Source: Mycobacterium lacus
GTDB lineage: Bacteria > Actinomycetota > Actinomycetes > Mycobacteriales > Mycobacteriaceae
Direction: 5' to 3'
DNA length: 64,000 nucleotides
NCBI RefSeq assembly: GCF_010731535.1
Contig: NZ_AP022581.1
Location: forward strand, 3,357,952 to 3,421,951
Below the pieces are notes generated by a model, which was given only the letters and a program-made list of their open reading frames with translations, was not told the origin of the DNA and did no database searches. A program made the position numbers and the translations under genes. Positions 20,601 to 29,145 of the stretch are shown one piece after another (positions within the stretch are counted from its first letter, which is position 1; the number at the start of each line of letters is the position of its first letter).

Positions 20601-21677
20601 CTACTGGCCGACGGCTCGCGGCAGATCCCTGGGCCAGCCGTAGTTGCGGAGCGGCACCTGGTGGTCCAGGTGCTCGAAGATCGGGTCCTCGTCGTCGATC
20701 TCCAAGACGACCGCACCCGGGCGCCGCAGCCGCGACGGCACCACCTCGTACTCGCGGTCATGCGTGTTCTCCACGCCCAGCCGCGCCCGCGCCAGCCGCT
20801 GCATCCGCCGGCGCCGCACCTTCTCCTCGATCCGGGTTTGCCGGCGCAGGTAGGCCAGGTAGAGCACGGTCATCGCGGTGGCGCCCCCGCACACCCACCA
20901 TGCGTTCGCCGTGACTTCGAACGCCGCCGTGGCCGAACCGACCAAGATCACCGCCATCACCATCAGCACACGCTTGCGGAACGTGTACTTGCGGGCACTG
21001 ACCGCGGCCGCGGTCTGGGTGTCGAACCGTCGCCGCCGGGACGCTCCCGGCACCACCGTTGCCGGCGATTCGTCTCGGGCGTCCTCCTCTTCCGGCTCCA
21101 AACCGCAGGAGTCCTCGACGTATTCGTATTCGTCTTGCAGTGAGTCGTCCTGCGCGGCCGACGCGCCCTCGGGTTCGGCCTCCTCGTCGTCCGCGCCATC
21201 GTCGACCGCTAGCAACGCGGGCTCGGCCGCCCGGGCACTGACCCCTGCCGGAAGGGCGCCGGAGTCTTCTTCGACGACGTCGACGTCCAGGTAGTCGGGC
21301 TCCGCGGCCTCGGCGTCAGGGGCGGCCGCAACCTGCACGACCACCGGGCGCGGGCGCCGCACATCTTCGGCCTCGACGTCCTGCCCCGGGCCTAGGTCTT
21401 GGGTTTGGTCGAGGTCGGCATCGGCGTATACCCCGTCGACCGGCTCGTCCTCCCAGTCTTCGTCCGCCTTCCAGGCGGGGTCGCTGCGATGGCCCGCGGC
21501 GGGGCCACTCCTCTTGAGCAGGCGAGCGCCCGCGCCGCCGTTGAGCACCCGTGTTGCCAGGGCCACATCACTGGTGCGCCGCACCGCGTCGCGTTTGCTG
21601 ATCAGCATCGGCACCAGCACGAACAGCCAGAGCACCACCAGCGAGATCCACAACAACGATTGCGGGATGCTTGGCAT
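20601..21677 (-). CDS. glpR: GlpR/SepX-like membrane receptor (Rv0996-like)
   Basis: 358 residues from ATG 21677 (MPSIPQSLLWISLVVLWLF), preceded by AAGGAGCAGG. One N-terminal membrane helix (about 7-24), a long acidic disordered region (about 60-240, rich in Asp/Glu and Ala), then two adjacent hydrophobic helices (about 252-290: VLMVMAVILVGSATAAF and WWVCGGATAMTVLYLAYL) and a basic C-terminal tail. This architecture is that of SepX in Streptomyces and GlpR in Corynebacterium, where the protein binds a gephyrin-like MoeA paralogue and links it to the divisome. That partner gene lies two genes downstream here. Start choice is strong; upstream in-frame extension is not conserved-looking. Confidence 0.8.
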   Translation of the reverse strand: MPSIPQSLLWISLVVLWLFVLVPMLISKRDAVRRTSDVALATRVLNGGAGARLLKRSGPAAGHRSDPAWKADEDWEDEPVDGVYADADLDQTQDLGPGQDVEAEDVRRPRPVVVQVAAAPDAEAAEPDYLDVDVVEEDSGALPAGVSARAAEPALLAVDDGADDEEAEPEGASAAQDDSLQDEYEYVEDSCGLEPEEEDARDESPATVVPGASRRRRFDTQTAAAVSARKYTFRKRVLMVMAVILVGSATAAFEVTANAWWVCGGATAMTVLYLAYLRRQTRIEEKVRRRRMQRLARARLGVENTHDREYEVVPSRLRRPGAVVLEIDDEDPIFEHLDHQVPLRNYGWPRDLPRAVGQ

Positions 21678-21754
21678 GATGACCTGCTCCTTCGGTTCTA
21701 ATCCCCGCGAGGCCTCGTCGGGTGGCCCCCACGGCCGGGCCAAAGGCCCAGGAC

Positions 21755-21784
21755 AATTACACACCTGTAATTTGCAGCTGACAA
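21755..21784 (-). promoter_or_regulatory. Strong sigma70-type promoter of glpR with overlapping palindrome
   Basis: On the minus strand: -35 TTGTCA (21779-21784), 17-base spacer, -10 TGTAAT (21756-21761), five of six consensus bases in each. An 18-bp palindrome AATTACA-GGTG-TGTAATT (21755-21772) covers the -10 and part of the spacer, the position of a repressor operator. Binding factor unknown. Confidence 0.7.
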
Positions 21785-21846
21785 GCATCACACGCCACAC
21801 GTGTCACGCTAGCCACACACGGCCGGGCCTCCCGGGCCAGGCCGAG

Positions 21847-22500
21847 TCAGGGCCAGCTGGCCTGCCCGGCGCGGACCAGGGTCGACGCCGCCGACCCGCG
21901 CACCTCCTCGACGGTGATGGCCATCAGCAGGTGGTCTCGCCAGGCCCGGTCGACTTCGAGGTATCGCCGCAACAAACCCTCTTCGCGGAACCCGACCTTT
22001 GCCAGCACGGCCCTGCTGGCCGCGTTCTCCGGCCGCACCGTCGCCTCCACGCGATGCAACATCACCGGACCGAAGCAGTGGTCAAGGCCCAGCGCCAACG
22101 CCCCGGTGGCCACCCCGCCGCCGGTCGCCGCACGAGACACCCAGTAGCCGATCCACGCCGACCGCAGCGCCCCGTGGGTGACGTTGCCGATGGTCAACTG
22201 ACCGCAGAACTGCCCGTCGAGCTCGATGGCGTACGGCAGCATGCGGCCCTTGCGGGCCTCCGAACGCAGACCCGAACACACCGCCGGCCATGCGGCAACC
22301 GCGTGACGGACGGTCCAGTCGCCGTCGGCGCTAGGCTCCCACCGCTCGAGGTGGGCACGATCGGCCAACCGGATCCGGCTCCACTGCGCCCCGTCGCGCA
22401 TCCGCACCGGGCGCAACCGGATGAGGCCCGCCGAAACCCGTAGCGGCCCAACGACCGTCGGCCAGCCCGGATGCCGGGGATTGGAGCGCCAGAGGTTCAT
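21847..22500 (-). CDS. rimJ: GNAT N-acetyltransferase, RimJ/RimL type
   Basis: 217-residue acetyltransferase; E. coli homologues acetylate the N-termini of ribosomal proteins S5, S18 or L12. Visible motifs: LRPVRMRDG at the N-terminal beta strand, WIGYWVSRAATGGGVATGALAL as the acetyl-CoA-binding stretch, and RVEATVRPENAASRAVLAKVGFREEG, the classical motif B. Positional homologue Rv0995. It is the middle gene of glpR-rimJ-glp, suggesting an acetylation link with that module or simple operon hitchhiking. Confidence 0.88.
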   Translation of the reverse strand: MNLWRSNPRHPGWPTVVGPLRVSAGLIRLRPVRMRDGAQWSRIRLADRAHLERWEPSADGDWTVRHAVAAWPAVCSGLRSEARKGRMLPYAIELDGQFCGQLTIGNVTHGALRSAWIGYWVSRAATGGGVATGALALGLDHCFGPVMLHRVEATVRPENAASRAVLAKVGFREEGLLRRYLEVDRAWRDHLLMAITVEEVRGSAASTLVRAGQASWP

Positions 22501-22521
22501 GAGAATGTGCCGTGGTTGCGC

Positions 22522-23802
22522 TCAGCCGCGCTGAGCCAGGAAGGCGACGTCGACGATCTCGCCGGTGCGAATCTGCTCGGCGCCACTGGGAACCACGACC
22601 AGGCAGTTTGCCTCGGCAAGCGTGGCCAGCAGGTGCGACGACGCCCCGGGGGCGCCGCCGAGTGCCTGCACCAGGTATTCGCCGGTGTCCTGATCACGCA
22701 TCAGCTGACCGCGCAGGTAGCCCTTGCGCCCGGCCACCGAGGTGATCGGCGACAGTGTGCGAGCCTGCACGATGCGGCGCATCGGCTGCCGCTTGCCCAG
22801 CGCCAGCCGGATCAGCGGCCGAACCATCACCTCGAAGACCACCAGGGCGCTGACCGGATTGGCCGGCAGCAGAAACGTCGGGACCCGCTCCCGGCCGAGC
22901 TGCCCGAAACCCTGCACCGACCCCGGATGCATGGCGACGCGGACGACCTCCATCTCACCGAGCTCGGAAAGCACCGACCGCACCGCCTCGGCCGCCGCGC
23001 CCCCGACTCCGCCGGCGATCACCACAACCTCGGCCCGGTTGAGCTGGCCCTCGACGAGTTCGCCGAGCTCCTTGGGGTCGTTGCTGACGATGCCGACACG
23101 GTTGACCTCCGCGCCCGCGTCCCGGCCGGCCGCCGCCAAGGCATAGGAGTTGACGTCGTAGACCTGCCCGTTGCCTGGGGTGCGCGAGATGTCGACCAGT
23201 TCACCCCCGACCGCCATGACCGACAGCCGCGGGCGCGGGTGCACCAGCACCCGTTCGCGGCCGACCGCCGCCAGCAGCCCCACCTGGGCGGCGCCGATGA
23301 TCGTCCCGGCGCGCACGGCCACGTCGCCCGGCTGCACGTCGTCACCGGCCCGACGCACGTAAGCACCCGACGGCGCGCCGCGCAGAATCCGAACCCGGTT
23401 CATCCCACCGTCGGTCCACCGCAACGGTAGGACCGCATCGGCCAGCGTCGGCAGCGGCGCGCCGGTCTGCACGCGGGCAGCCTGGCGCGGCTGCAGCCTG
23501 CTGGGTGTGCGCGCACCGGCATCGATGGTTCCCATCACCGGCAGGGTCAGCACCTCGCGACCGTCGGGGTCGGCATCATCGGCTTGATCGTTGGGGGAAC
23601 CCGGCTCGCCCACGCCGAGCACGTCCACGCTGCGCACCGCGTAACCGTCGATCGCGGCCTGATCGAAACCGGGCAGCGGGCGTTCGGTCACCACTTCTTC
23701 GGCGCACATCAATCCTTGCGCCTCGGCAATGGCAACACGTATCGGCCTAGGCGCCACCGCCGCGGCCGATATCCGGGCCTGCTGCTCCTCCACAGAACGC
23801 AC
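22522..23802 (-). CDS. Gephyrin/MoeA-like protein (Glp), Rv0994-like
   Basis: 426 residues with the four-domain MoeA layout: N-terminal domain with PLPGFDQAAIDGYAV, the MPT_G/MoaB-fold domain (about 185-330) and a C-terminal beta-barrel (MoeA domain IV, about 345-426). Annotated moeA in many genomes. Catalytic loops deviate from a true molybdenum insertase: the usual STGDEL is AVGGELVD and the usual GGVSVG is GGVGGA. In Corynebacterium the equivalent Glp works in cell division with GlpR rather than in molybdenum cofactor synthesis; the linkage with glpR supports that here. A residual enzymatic role cannot be excluded. Confidence 0.82.
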   Translation of the reverse strand: MRSVEEQQARISAAAVAPRPIRVAIAEAQGLMCAEEVVTERPLPGFDQAAIDGYAVRSVDVLGVGEPGSPNDQADDADPDGREVLTLPVMGTIDAGARTPSRLQPRQAARVQTGAPLPTLADAVLPLRWTDGGMNRVRILRGAPSGAYVRRAGDDVQPGDVAVRAGTIIGAAQVGLLAAVGRERVLVHPRPRLSVMAVGGELVDISRTPGNGQVYDVNSYALAAAGRDAGAEVNRVGIVSNDPKELGELVEGQLNRAEVVVIAGGVGGAAAEAVRSVLSELGEMEVVRVAMHPGSVQGFGQLGRERVPTFLLPANPVSALVVFEVMVRPLIRLALGKRQPMRRIVQARTLSPITSVAGRKGYLRGQLMRDQDTGEYLVQALGGAPGASSHLLATLAEANCLVVVPSGAEQIRTGEIVDVAFLAQRG

Positions 23803-23835
23803 AGCGCGCCTTTCTGCCCTCCTGCCCTGGCCCGG

Positions 23836-24753
23836 CTACTGCTCGGTCAGGCCCAATCGCGCCACCAACCACTGCCGCAAATCCGGGCCATAGTCGTCAC
23901 GATCCAATGCAAAGTCAACCGCAGCCTTGAGGTAGCCGCCGGGATTTCCCAAGTCGTGTCGGGATCCGCGATGCACGACCACATGGACCGGATGACCTTG
24001 GGCGATCAGCAGCGCGATCGCGTCGGTGAGCTGCACTTCCCCGCCGGCGCCCCGGTCGATGCGGCGCAGCGCGTCGAAGATGGCGCGGTCGAGCACGTAG
24101 CGCCCGGCCGCCGCATACATCGACGGTGCCTCGGCGGCCTTGGGCTTCTCGACCATGCCCTTGACCTTGAGCACGTCGGGATTGTCGGCGTCGGGAAGTT
24201 GCGCGACGTCGAAGACCCCGTAGGCGCTGATCTCCTCCGGCGTTACCTCGATGGCACACAACACCGTGCCGCCGTACTGGGCCCGCACCGTCGACATCGT
24301 CTCCAGGACGCCGGTGGGCAGCACCAGGTCATCGGGCAGCAGCACCGAAACCGCGTCCTCGTCCTCCGACAACCTGGGCTCCACGCAGCCGATGGCGTGT
24401 CCAAGCCCCAGCGGCTCGGCCTGCACCACGGATTCGACCTTGATCAGCGCCGGGGCCCGCCGCACCTTGGCCAGCATGGCCTTCTTGCCGCGGGCCTCGA
24501 GCGTGCCCTCGAGCACCAGGTCTTCGACAAAATGCGCGACGACGCCGTCCTTGCCCTCGGAGGTGACGATCACCAGGCGTTCGGCACCGGCCGCGGCCGC
24601 CTCCTCGGCGACCAGTTCGATGCCGGGGGTGTCGACGACGGGCAACAGCTCCTTGGGCACCGTCTTGGTCGCGGGCAAGAACCGTGTGCCCAGGCCCGCT
24701 GCGGGGACGATTGCGGTGCGCGGGATCGGGGTCGGTACTTCTGGGCGGGACAT
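23836..24753 (-). CDS. galU: UTP-glucose-1-phosphate uridylyltransferase
   Basis: Makes UDP-glucose for glycolipids, trehalose and cell-wall polysaccharide. 305 residues; nucleotide-binding VPAAGLGTRFLPATKTVPKE at the N-terminus, LPDDLVLP with the metal-binding Asp, GMVEKPKA sugar-phosphate motif and YLKAAVDFAL near the C-terminus. Follows glp in the same direction with a 33-base gap. Start MSRPEVPTPIPRTA matches Rv0993. Confidence 0.95.
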   Translation of the reverse strand: MSRPEVPTPIPRTAIVPAAGLGTRFLPATKTVPKELLPVVDTPGIELVAEEAAAAGAERLVIVTSEGKDGVVAHFVEDLVLEGTLEARGKKAMLAKVRRAPALIKVESVVQAEPLGLGHAIGCVEPRLSEDEDAVSVLLPDDLVLPTGVLETMSTVRAQYGGTVLCAIEVTPEEISAYGVFDVAQLPDADNPDVLKVKGMVEKPKAAEAPSMYAAAGRYVLDRAIFDALRRIDRGAGGEVQLTDAIALLIAQGHPVHVVVHRGSRHDLGNPGGYLKAAVDFALDRDDYGPDLRQWLVARLGLTEQ

Positions 24754-24828
24754 CGTTCACACCATAGCCCCACACAACCGCCGAGTCGCTGTCGCGGCGA
24801 CAAAGCCGGGCCTGTCATCGTGGAGAGC

Positions 24829-25422
24829 ATGGCGGTCGCCGACAAGGCAGTGTTGCGAGAACAGCTGCTGGCGGCCCGGCGTCGCGTTGCCGACGACGTT
24901 CGGGCCGCCGAGGCCCGGATGCTCAGCGAGCACCTCGAGCTCCTGGTGAGCGGCGGCAGCACCGTCTGCGCGTACGTGCCGGTGGGCGCCGAGCCCGGTT
25001 CGCTGCAGATGCTGGACGTGCTGCTCCGCCGGGCGGGGCGGGTGCTGTTGCCGGTGGCGCGCACCACCGCCGCCGACGTGCCGTTGCCGCTGCGTTGGGG
25101 CGAGTACGGGTCCGACCGGCTTGCGCGGGGACGTTGGGGACTGCTCGAGCCGCTCGACCCCTGGCTGCCGTCCTCGGCCCTGGCCGAGGCCAGCGTCGTG
25201 CTGGTGCCGGCGCTGGCGGTCGATGCCCGGGGCGTGCGGCTGGGCCGGGGGCGCGGCTTCTACGATCGCTCGCTCGCGGCCCGAGACCCGCGGGCACGAC
25301 TGATCGCGATCGTGCGCGACGACGAATTGGTCGACGAGTTGCCGTCGGAGCCCCACGATGTGCGAATGACCCACGCGCTCACACCGCAACGCGGGTTGAT
25401 CGCGCTTTCGACTGGGGAATGA
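24829..25422 (+). CDS. 5-formyltetrahydrofolate cyclo-ligase
   Basis: Converts 5-formyl-THF to 5,10-methenyl-THF with ATP. 197 residues from ATG 24829 (GTG 24820 also in frame). Folate-binding region around VCAYVPVGAEPGS and the ATP-binding GRGRGFYDRSL loop, followed by VDELPSEPHDVRM with the usual C-terminal DVR motif. Rv0992c homologue, divergent from galU. Confidence 0.92.
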   Translation: MAVADKAVLREQLLAARRRVADDVRAAEARMLSEHLELLVSGGSTVCAYVPVGAEPGSLQMLDVLLRRAGRVLLPVARTTAADVPLPLRWGEYGSDRLARGRWGLLEPLDPWLPSSALAEASVVLVPALAVDARGVRLGRGRGFYDRSLAARDPRARLIAIVRDDELVDELPSEPHDVRMTHALTPQRGLIALSTGE

Positions 25423-25452
25423 GCGGGGAATGGTACAGGTCACGTGGCGGTT

Positions 25453-25479
25453 CTAGCACTTGAGACGGTAGAGTGCTAA
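25453..25479. promoter_or_regulatory. CIRCE element (HrcA operator) upstream of ruc
   Basis: Half sites CTAGCACTT (25453-25461) and GAGTGCTAA (25471-25479) separated by exactly 9 bases. The CIRCE consensus is TTAGCACTC-N9-GAGTGCTAA: the right arm is perfect and the left arm matches 7 of 9. It ends 27 bases before the ruc start codon, so heat-shock control by HrcA is strongly suggested. Confidence 0.9.
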
Positions 25480-25506
25480 TCGATCTGACAGTACCCGGAG
25501 GTTTCT

Positions 25507-25827
25507 GTGCCGACCTACACCTACGCGTGCACCGAGTGCGGCGACCGCTTCGACGTTGTGCAGGCCTTCACCGACGATGCGCTGACCACCTGCCAGCGGT
25601 GCTCCGGTCGACTGCGAAAGCTGTTCAACGCGGTCGGCGTCGTGTTCAAGGGCAGCGGTTTTTACCGCACCGACAGCCGCGAGTCCGGCAAGAAATCGAA
25701 GAGCTCGACCAACGGATCCTCGACCGGCGACGCGGGGACGAGCTCGAGTTCGGGGTCGAGCGAGAAGTCCGGGTCGAGCGAAAAGTCAACCAGCTCCACA
25801 CCGGCCCCCGCGGGCGCGTCGAGCTAG
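25507..25827 (+). CDS. ruc: Redox-regulated zinc-ribbon chaperone Ruc (FmdB family, Rv0991c-like)
   Basis: 106 residues from a GTG. An N-terminal FmdB zinc ribbon with cysteines at 8, 11, 29 and 32 (YACTECGDRF and CQRCSG) is followed by a conserved FKGSGFYRTDSR segment and about 50 residues of Ser/Gly/Lys/Glu-rich disordered tail. The M. tuberculosis homologue Ruc is a heat-shock-induced holdase: oxidation releases zinc, and it passes clients to DnaK. The CIRCE element just upstream agrees with that. The next gene follows in the same direction and may share the transcript. Confidence 0.92.
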   Translation: MPTYTYACTECGDRFDVVQAFTDDALTTCQRCSGRLRKLFNAVGVVFKGSGFYRTDSRESGKKSKSSTNGSSTGDAGTSSSSGSSEKSGSSEKSTSSTPAPAGASS

Positions 25828-25894
25828 CGGGTTATCCACAAGCGTCTTTCTCGCCGGCACCGCCGGCGCCGCCGCGGCGCCTACCGTTTGCGGC

Positions 25895-26566
25895 GTGGCG
25901 GCAACATCGTTGAATCCGAGCCTGGTCAGCCGCGTATCGATGTGGCTGCGGCCGGACTGGACCCGGACCGTGCTGGCCCGGCGCGTCGCCGCTGGAGCGC
26001 TGGTTGTGCTAGCCGGCGTCGCGACGCTGCGGTCGAATCCCGAGGGTGAGCGCGCCGAGGTCGTGGTGGCCGCGCGCGACCTGCGCCCCGGGGCCGCGCT
26101 GAGTGCCGATGACGTTCGGCTGGAAAAGCGTTTGGCCACAACGCTTCCCGACGGGTCACAAACCGATCTGGGCGTGGTGGTCGGTGCGACCCTGGCCGGC
26201 CCCACGCGGCGCGGCGAGGTGATCACCGATGTCCGGCTACTGGGGAGCCGGCTGGCCGAGTCCACGGCCGGGCCCGGCGCTCGCATCGTCCCACTGCACC
26301 TGGCCGACAGCGCGCTGATCGACCTGGTTCGCGTCGGTGATGTCATCGACGTTCTTGCCGCTCCCGCCAACGACACGCCGGCACCCGCCTCGCCGGCGGT
26401 CCCCAAGGTCCTCGCCACCGACGCCGTCGTGGTACTGGTGTCGGCCCGGCAGCAGGACCGGGCCGCCGCAGGCGACGGCGTAGTCTTGGTTGCGCTGCCG
26501 GCTCGGGTGGCGAACACAGTGGCAGGCTCGGCGCTGGGTCAGACGGTAACCCTCACCCTGCACTGA
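25895..26566 (+). CDS. SAF-domain protein, CpaB/RcpC-like
   Basis: 223 residues from GTG 25895. One membrane segment near the N-terminus (about 30-47, VAAGALVVLAGVATL) followed by a SAF domain (VVVAARDLRPGAALSADDVRLEK) and a second beta-rich part (RIVPLHLADSALIDLVRVGDVIDVLA) as in CpaB/RcpC pilus-assembly proteins. No other Flp pilus genes are nearby, so the role is uncertain. It may be co-expressed with ruc (gap 67 bases). Positional homologue Rv0990c. Confidence 0.72.
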   Translation: MAATSLNPSLVSRVSMWLRPDWTRTVLARRVAAGALVVLAGVATLRSNPEGERAEVVVAARDLRPGAALSADDVRLEKRLATTLPDGSQTDLGVVVGATLAGPTRRGEVITDVRLLGSRLAESTAGPGARIVPLHLADSALIDLVRVGDVIDVLAAPANDTPAPASPAVPKVLATDAVVVLVSARQQDRAAAGDGVVLVALPARVANTVAGSALGQTVTLTLH

Positions 26567-26641
26567 GTGCCCGGCCGTTGGTCGGCACCCGATCGACAGC
26601 AAACTGTGTCCAGTCCAGACAGGGCCTGAAAGGACCGAGCC

Positions 26642-27091
26642 ATGCTCAAGGGGTTCAAGGAGTTTCTCGCGCGGGGCAACATCGTCGACCTGGCCGTCGC
26701 GGTGGTCATCGGCACGGCTTTCACGGCGTTAGTCACCAAGTTCACCGACAGCATCATCACGCCGCTGATCAACCGGATCGGCGTCAAAGAGCAGTCCAAC
26801 GTCGGCATCTTGAAGATCGGCATAGGCGGCGGCCAGACCATCGACTTGAACATCGTCCTGTCGGCGGCGATCAACTTCGTCCTGATCGCCGCCGTGGTGT
26901 ACTTCTTCGTCGTGCTGCCGTACAACACCTTGCGCAACAGGGGCGAGGTCGAGCAGGCGGACGACGCCCAAGTCGTGCTGCTCAGCGAGATTCGCGACCT
27001 GCTCGCGCAATCAAACGGAGATTCGTCGGGCACGCACGGCGGGGCATCCACTCCAGGCCACGGACCGCGCGCGGGCGCCGAGTCGCAGTGA
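26642..27091 (+). CDS. mscL: Large-conductance mechanosensitive channel MscL
   Basis: 149 residues; pentameric channel that opens under membrane tension. N-terminal [27 protein letters not shown] is the S1-TM1 region with the gate, TM2 is [19 protein letters not shown]. The C-terminal cytoplasmic helix ([18 protein letters not shown]) precedes a Gly/Ser-rich tail. AAGGACCGAG upstream of the ATG is a plausible ribosome-binding site. Confidence 0.96.
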   Translation: MLKGFKEFLARGNIVDLAVAVVIGTAFTALVTKFTDSIITPLINRIGVKEQSNVGILKIGIGGGQTIDLNIVLSAAINFVLIAAVVYFFVVLPYNTLRNRGEVEQADDAQVVLLSEIRDLLAQSNGDSSGTHGGASTPGHGPRAGAESQ

Positions 27092-27110
27092 CGGGCCGCC
27101 CGCCCCAGCT

Positions 27111-27659
27111 TCAGATCTCGAGACTGGACAGTTGCCCGATGATCTGAGCGGCCAACGGATTCAGCGTCGCCATTCCGTCGCGCACCGCGTAACGGGAACC
27201 GGCGAGGTTGACCACCAACGTGCTCCCGGAAACGCCGGCGAGCCCGCGTGACAATGCGGCGTCGATGATGCCGGCGGATAGGCCCGACGCGCGGATCGCT
27301 TCCGCGATGCCCAGGATTTCCCGATCCAGGATGTCGCGGGTGGCCTCCGGGGTCACGTCACGCGGCGTGACTCCGGTCCCGCCGACCGACACCACCAGGT
27401 CCACCCCGCCGATCACCGCGGTATTCAACGCGTTTCGGATCTCGACCTCGTCGGCCTCGACCGCCACCACGCCGTCGACGACGAACCCCGCCTCGGCGAG
27501 CAACTCGGTGACCAACGGGCCGCTGTGGTCCTCGTCGCCGTGCGCCGTGCGGTCGTCGACAACGACGATGAGTGCCCGGCCGACGACCAACTCCGCACGC
27601 TGTTCCATGGGTGCCACCGTATATCCGAGGTCCGACAACTGCGCGTCGACTCTCATCAC
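27111..27659 (-). CDS. moaB2: MoaB/MogA-like molybdopterin-binding protein (MoaB2)
   Basis: 182 residues, MPT-binding MoaB fold: LIVVVDDRTAHGDEDHSGPLV, DLVVSVGGTGVTPRDVTPEAT and NLAGSRYAVRDGM. Overlaps the end of pepD by 4 bases and is the last gene of the mprA-mprB-pepD-moaB2 block, as in M. tuberculosis (Rv0984). Whether it acts in molybdenum cofactor synthesis or is a regulatory partner of the stress operon is not clear. Confidence 0.92.
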   Translation of the reverse strand: MMRVDAQLSDLGYTVAPMEQRAELVVGRALIVVVDDRTAHGDEDHSGPLVTELLAEAGFVVDGVVAVEADEVEIRNALNTAVIGGVDLVVSVGGTGVTPRDVTPEATRDILDREILGIAEAIRASGLSAGIIDAALSRGLAGVSGSTLVVNLAGSRYAVRDGMATLNPLAAQIIGQLSSLEI

Positions 27660-29086
27660 TGCTCCGCCTTGCCGAGCGTGACCTGCACGGTGCGGCTGCC
27701 GCCCGAGGGATCCTGGTAGGTCAGCGACACTCTGTCGCCGGGCGCCTTGGACCGCACCGCGGCGACCAGGGCGTCGGCGCTGTTGATCGGGCGGTCCTCG
27801 ACCTTGGTGACGACGACGCCCTTGGGCACTCCGGCGTTCGCGGCCGCGCCACCGGCCACTACCTCGACAACCTTGGCACCCGGGACGCCCTTGTCGGTGG
27901 TTACCTGCACGCCCAGCGAGGCATGGGACGCCTTGCCGGTGCTGATCAACTCGTCGGCGATGCGCTTGGCCTGGTCGACCGGAATCGCAAAGCCGAGGCC
28001 GATCGAGCCGCTCTGCGCGTCGCCCGAATCGGCACCCAGGGTGGCGATGGCGGAGTTAACGCCCACCAACTGGCCGTTCATGTTGACCAACGCCCCGCCG
28101 GAGTTACCCGGGTTGATCGCGGCGTCGGTCTGAATGGCGTCCAGCACGGTGTTCTGGTTGCCGGCCTCACCGGTGGTCGATACCGGCCGGTTCAGCGCGC
28201 TGACGATCCCCGTGGTCACCGTGCCCGCCAAACCCAGCGGCGAGCCGATGGCCAGCACCGGCTGACCAACCCGCAGATCCGACGAGGAACCCAGGGAAAT
28301 CGGGGTGAGCCCGGAGACACCCGGCACCCGGATGACGGCGATATCGCTGGTGGGATCCGCCCCGACCACGGTGAACGTTGCGGTACGGCCGTCGGAGAAA
28401 GTCACCGTCGTTTTGGGCGGCGGGCTGCCGACGGGGGGTTTGGCGGCGGCCGCGATGACGTGGTTGTTGGTCAAGATCAGCCCGTCGGCCGACAGGATGA
28501 TGCCGGAGCCCTCCTCGGACTGACGGCCCAGATCGGTCTCCAGCATGACGACGCTGGGGACCACCTTTGCGGCAACCTGTTCGACGGAGCCAGGCGGCAT
28601 GTTTGCTGCCGGGACACTGGGAGCCCCACTGGCTGCCACCACGCCGCCGTCGGGGCCCGCGGGTGACCGGTTGAGCTCCACGAACGATGCCGCCGCCCCG
28701 CCGATACCGGCGGACACCACCGCGATGGTCAACGCGCCGATCGCCAACATGCCCGCCCGAGGCCGCCGCTGGTGAATCACCGTGGGAGGGGGGCCCATTG
28801 GCGGAAGCATCCCGGGTATCGGAACCGGCCCGGTGCCCCTGGGTATCGGGCCTTGCCCGGTGCCGCCGGGGATGGAACCCGGCCCCGTACCACCGAACGT
28901 GTCGAAGCCCTGACGGAATTGGGTTGGGTGGGGAGGTTGCGATGGCTGGGGCCGTTGGTAGCGCCAGTCGAACTGCTGGCTATATGTTTGCTGCCCCTGA
29001 GCATAAGCGGGCGGCACAGGCTGATTAGGCGCGGTACGATGTCCCGGCTGCTGCGGCGGTGGCGAATACCTCGGGTGATTCGTCAT
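27656..29086 (-). CDS. pepD: HtrA-like serine protease PepD
   Basis: 476 residues from ATG 29086 (MTNHPRYSPP). Cytoplasmic Pro/Gly/Gln-rich N-terminus (1-108) containing a short degenerate repeat of GTGPGSIPG type, one membrane helix (about 112-132), a trypsin-like domain with the triad H209 (TNNHVIAA), D248 (DPTSDIAV), S329 (NPGNSGGAL), and one C-terminal PDZ domain (about 375-470). Degrades and chaperones misfolded envelope proteins and modulates MprAB/SigE signalling in M. tuberculosis. In that species an extra 18 residues are annotated upstream; the equivalent stretch here has no ATG or GTG in the right place. Confidence 0.95.
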   Translation of the reverse strand: MTNHPRYSPPPQQPGHRTAPNQPVPPAYAQGQQTYSQQFDWRYQRPQPSQPPHPTQFRQGFDTFGGTGPGSIPGGTGQGPIPRGTGPVPIPGMLPPMGPPPTVIHQRRPRAGMLAIGALTIAVVSAGIGGAAASFVELNRSPAGPDGGVVAASGAPSVPAANMPPGSVEQVAAKVVPSVVMLETDLGRQSEEGSGIILSADGLILTNNHVIAAAAKPPVGSPPPKTTVTFSDGRTATFTVVGADPTSDIAVIRVPGVSGLTPISLGSSSDLRVGQPVLAIGSPLGLAGTVTTGIVSALNRPVSTTGEAGNQNTVLDAIQTDAAINPGNSGGALVNMNGQLVGVNSAIATLGADSGDAQSGSIGLGFAIPVDQAKRIADELISTGKASHASLGVQVTTDKGVPGAKVVEVVAGGAAANAGVPKGVVVTKVEDRPINSADALVAAVRSKAPGDRVSLTYQDPSGGSRTVQVTLGKAEQ

Positions 29087-29145
29087 GTCGCTAAGTCGCT
29101 CTTTCTCTACTGGGCATGGGCCTGCGTGTTCAACAGTAACGGCAA

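Noticed and set aside
23584..24828. Upstream extension of the folate cyclo-ligase frame
   Set aside because: It runs antisense through galU and part of the moeA-like gene; similarity starts at 24829.
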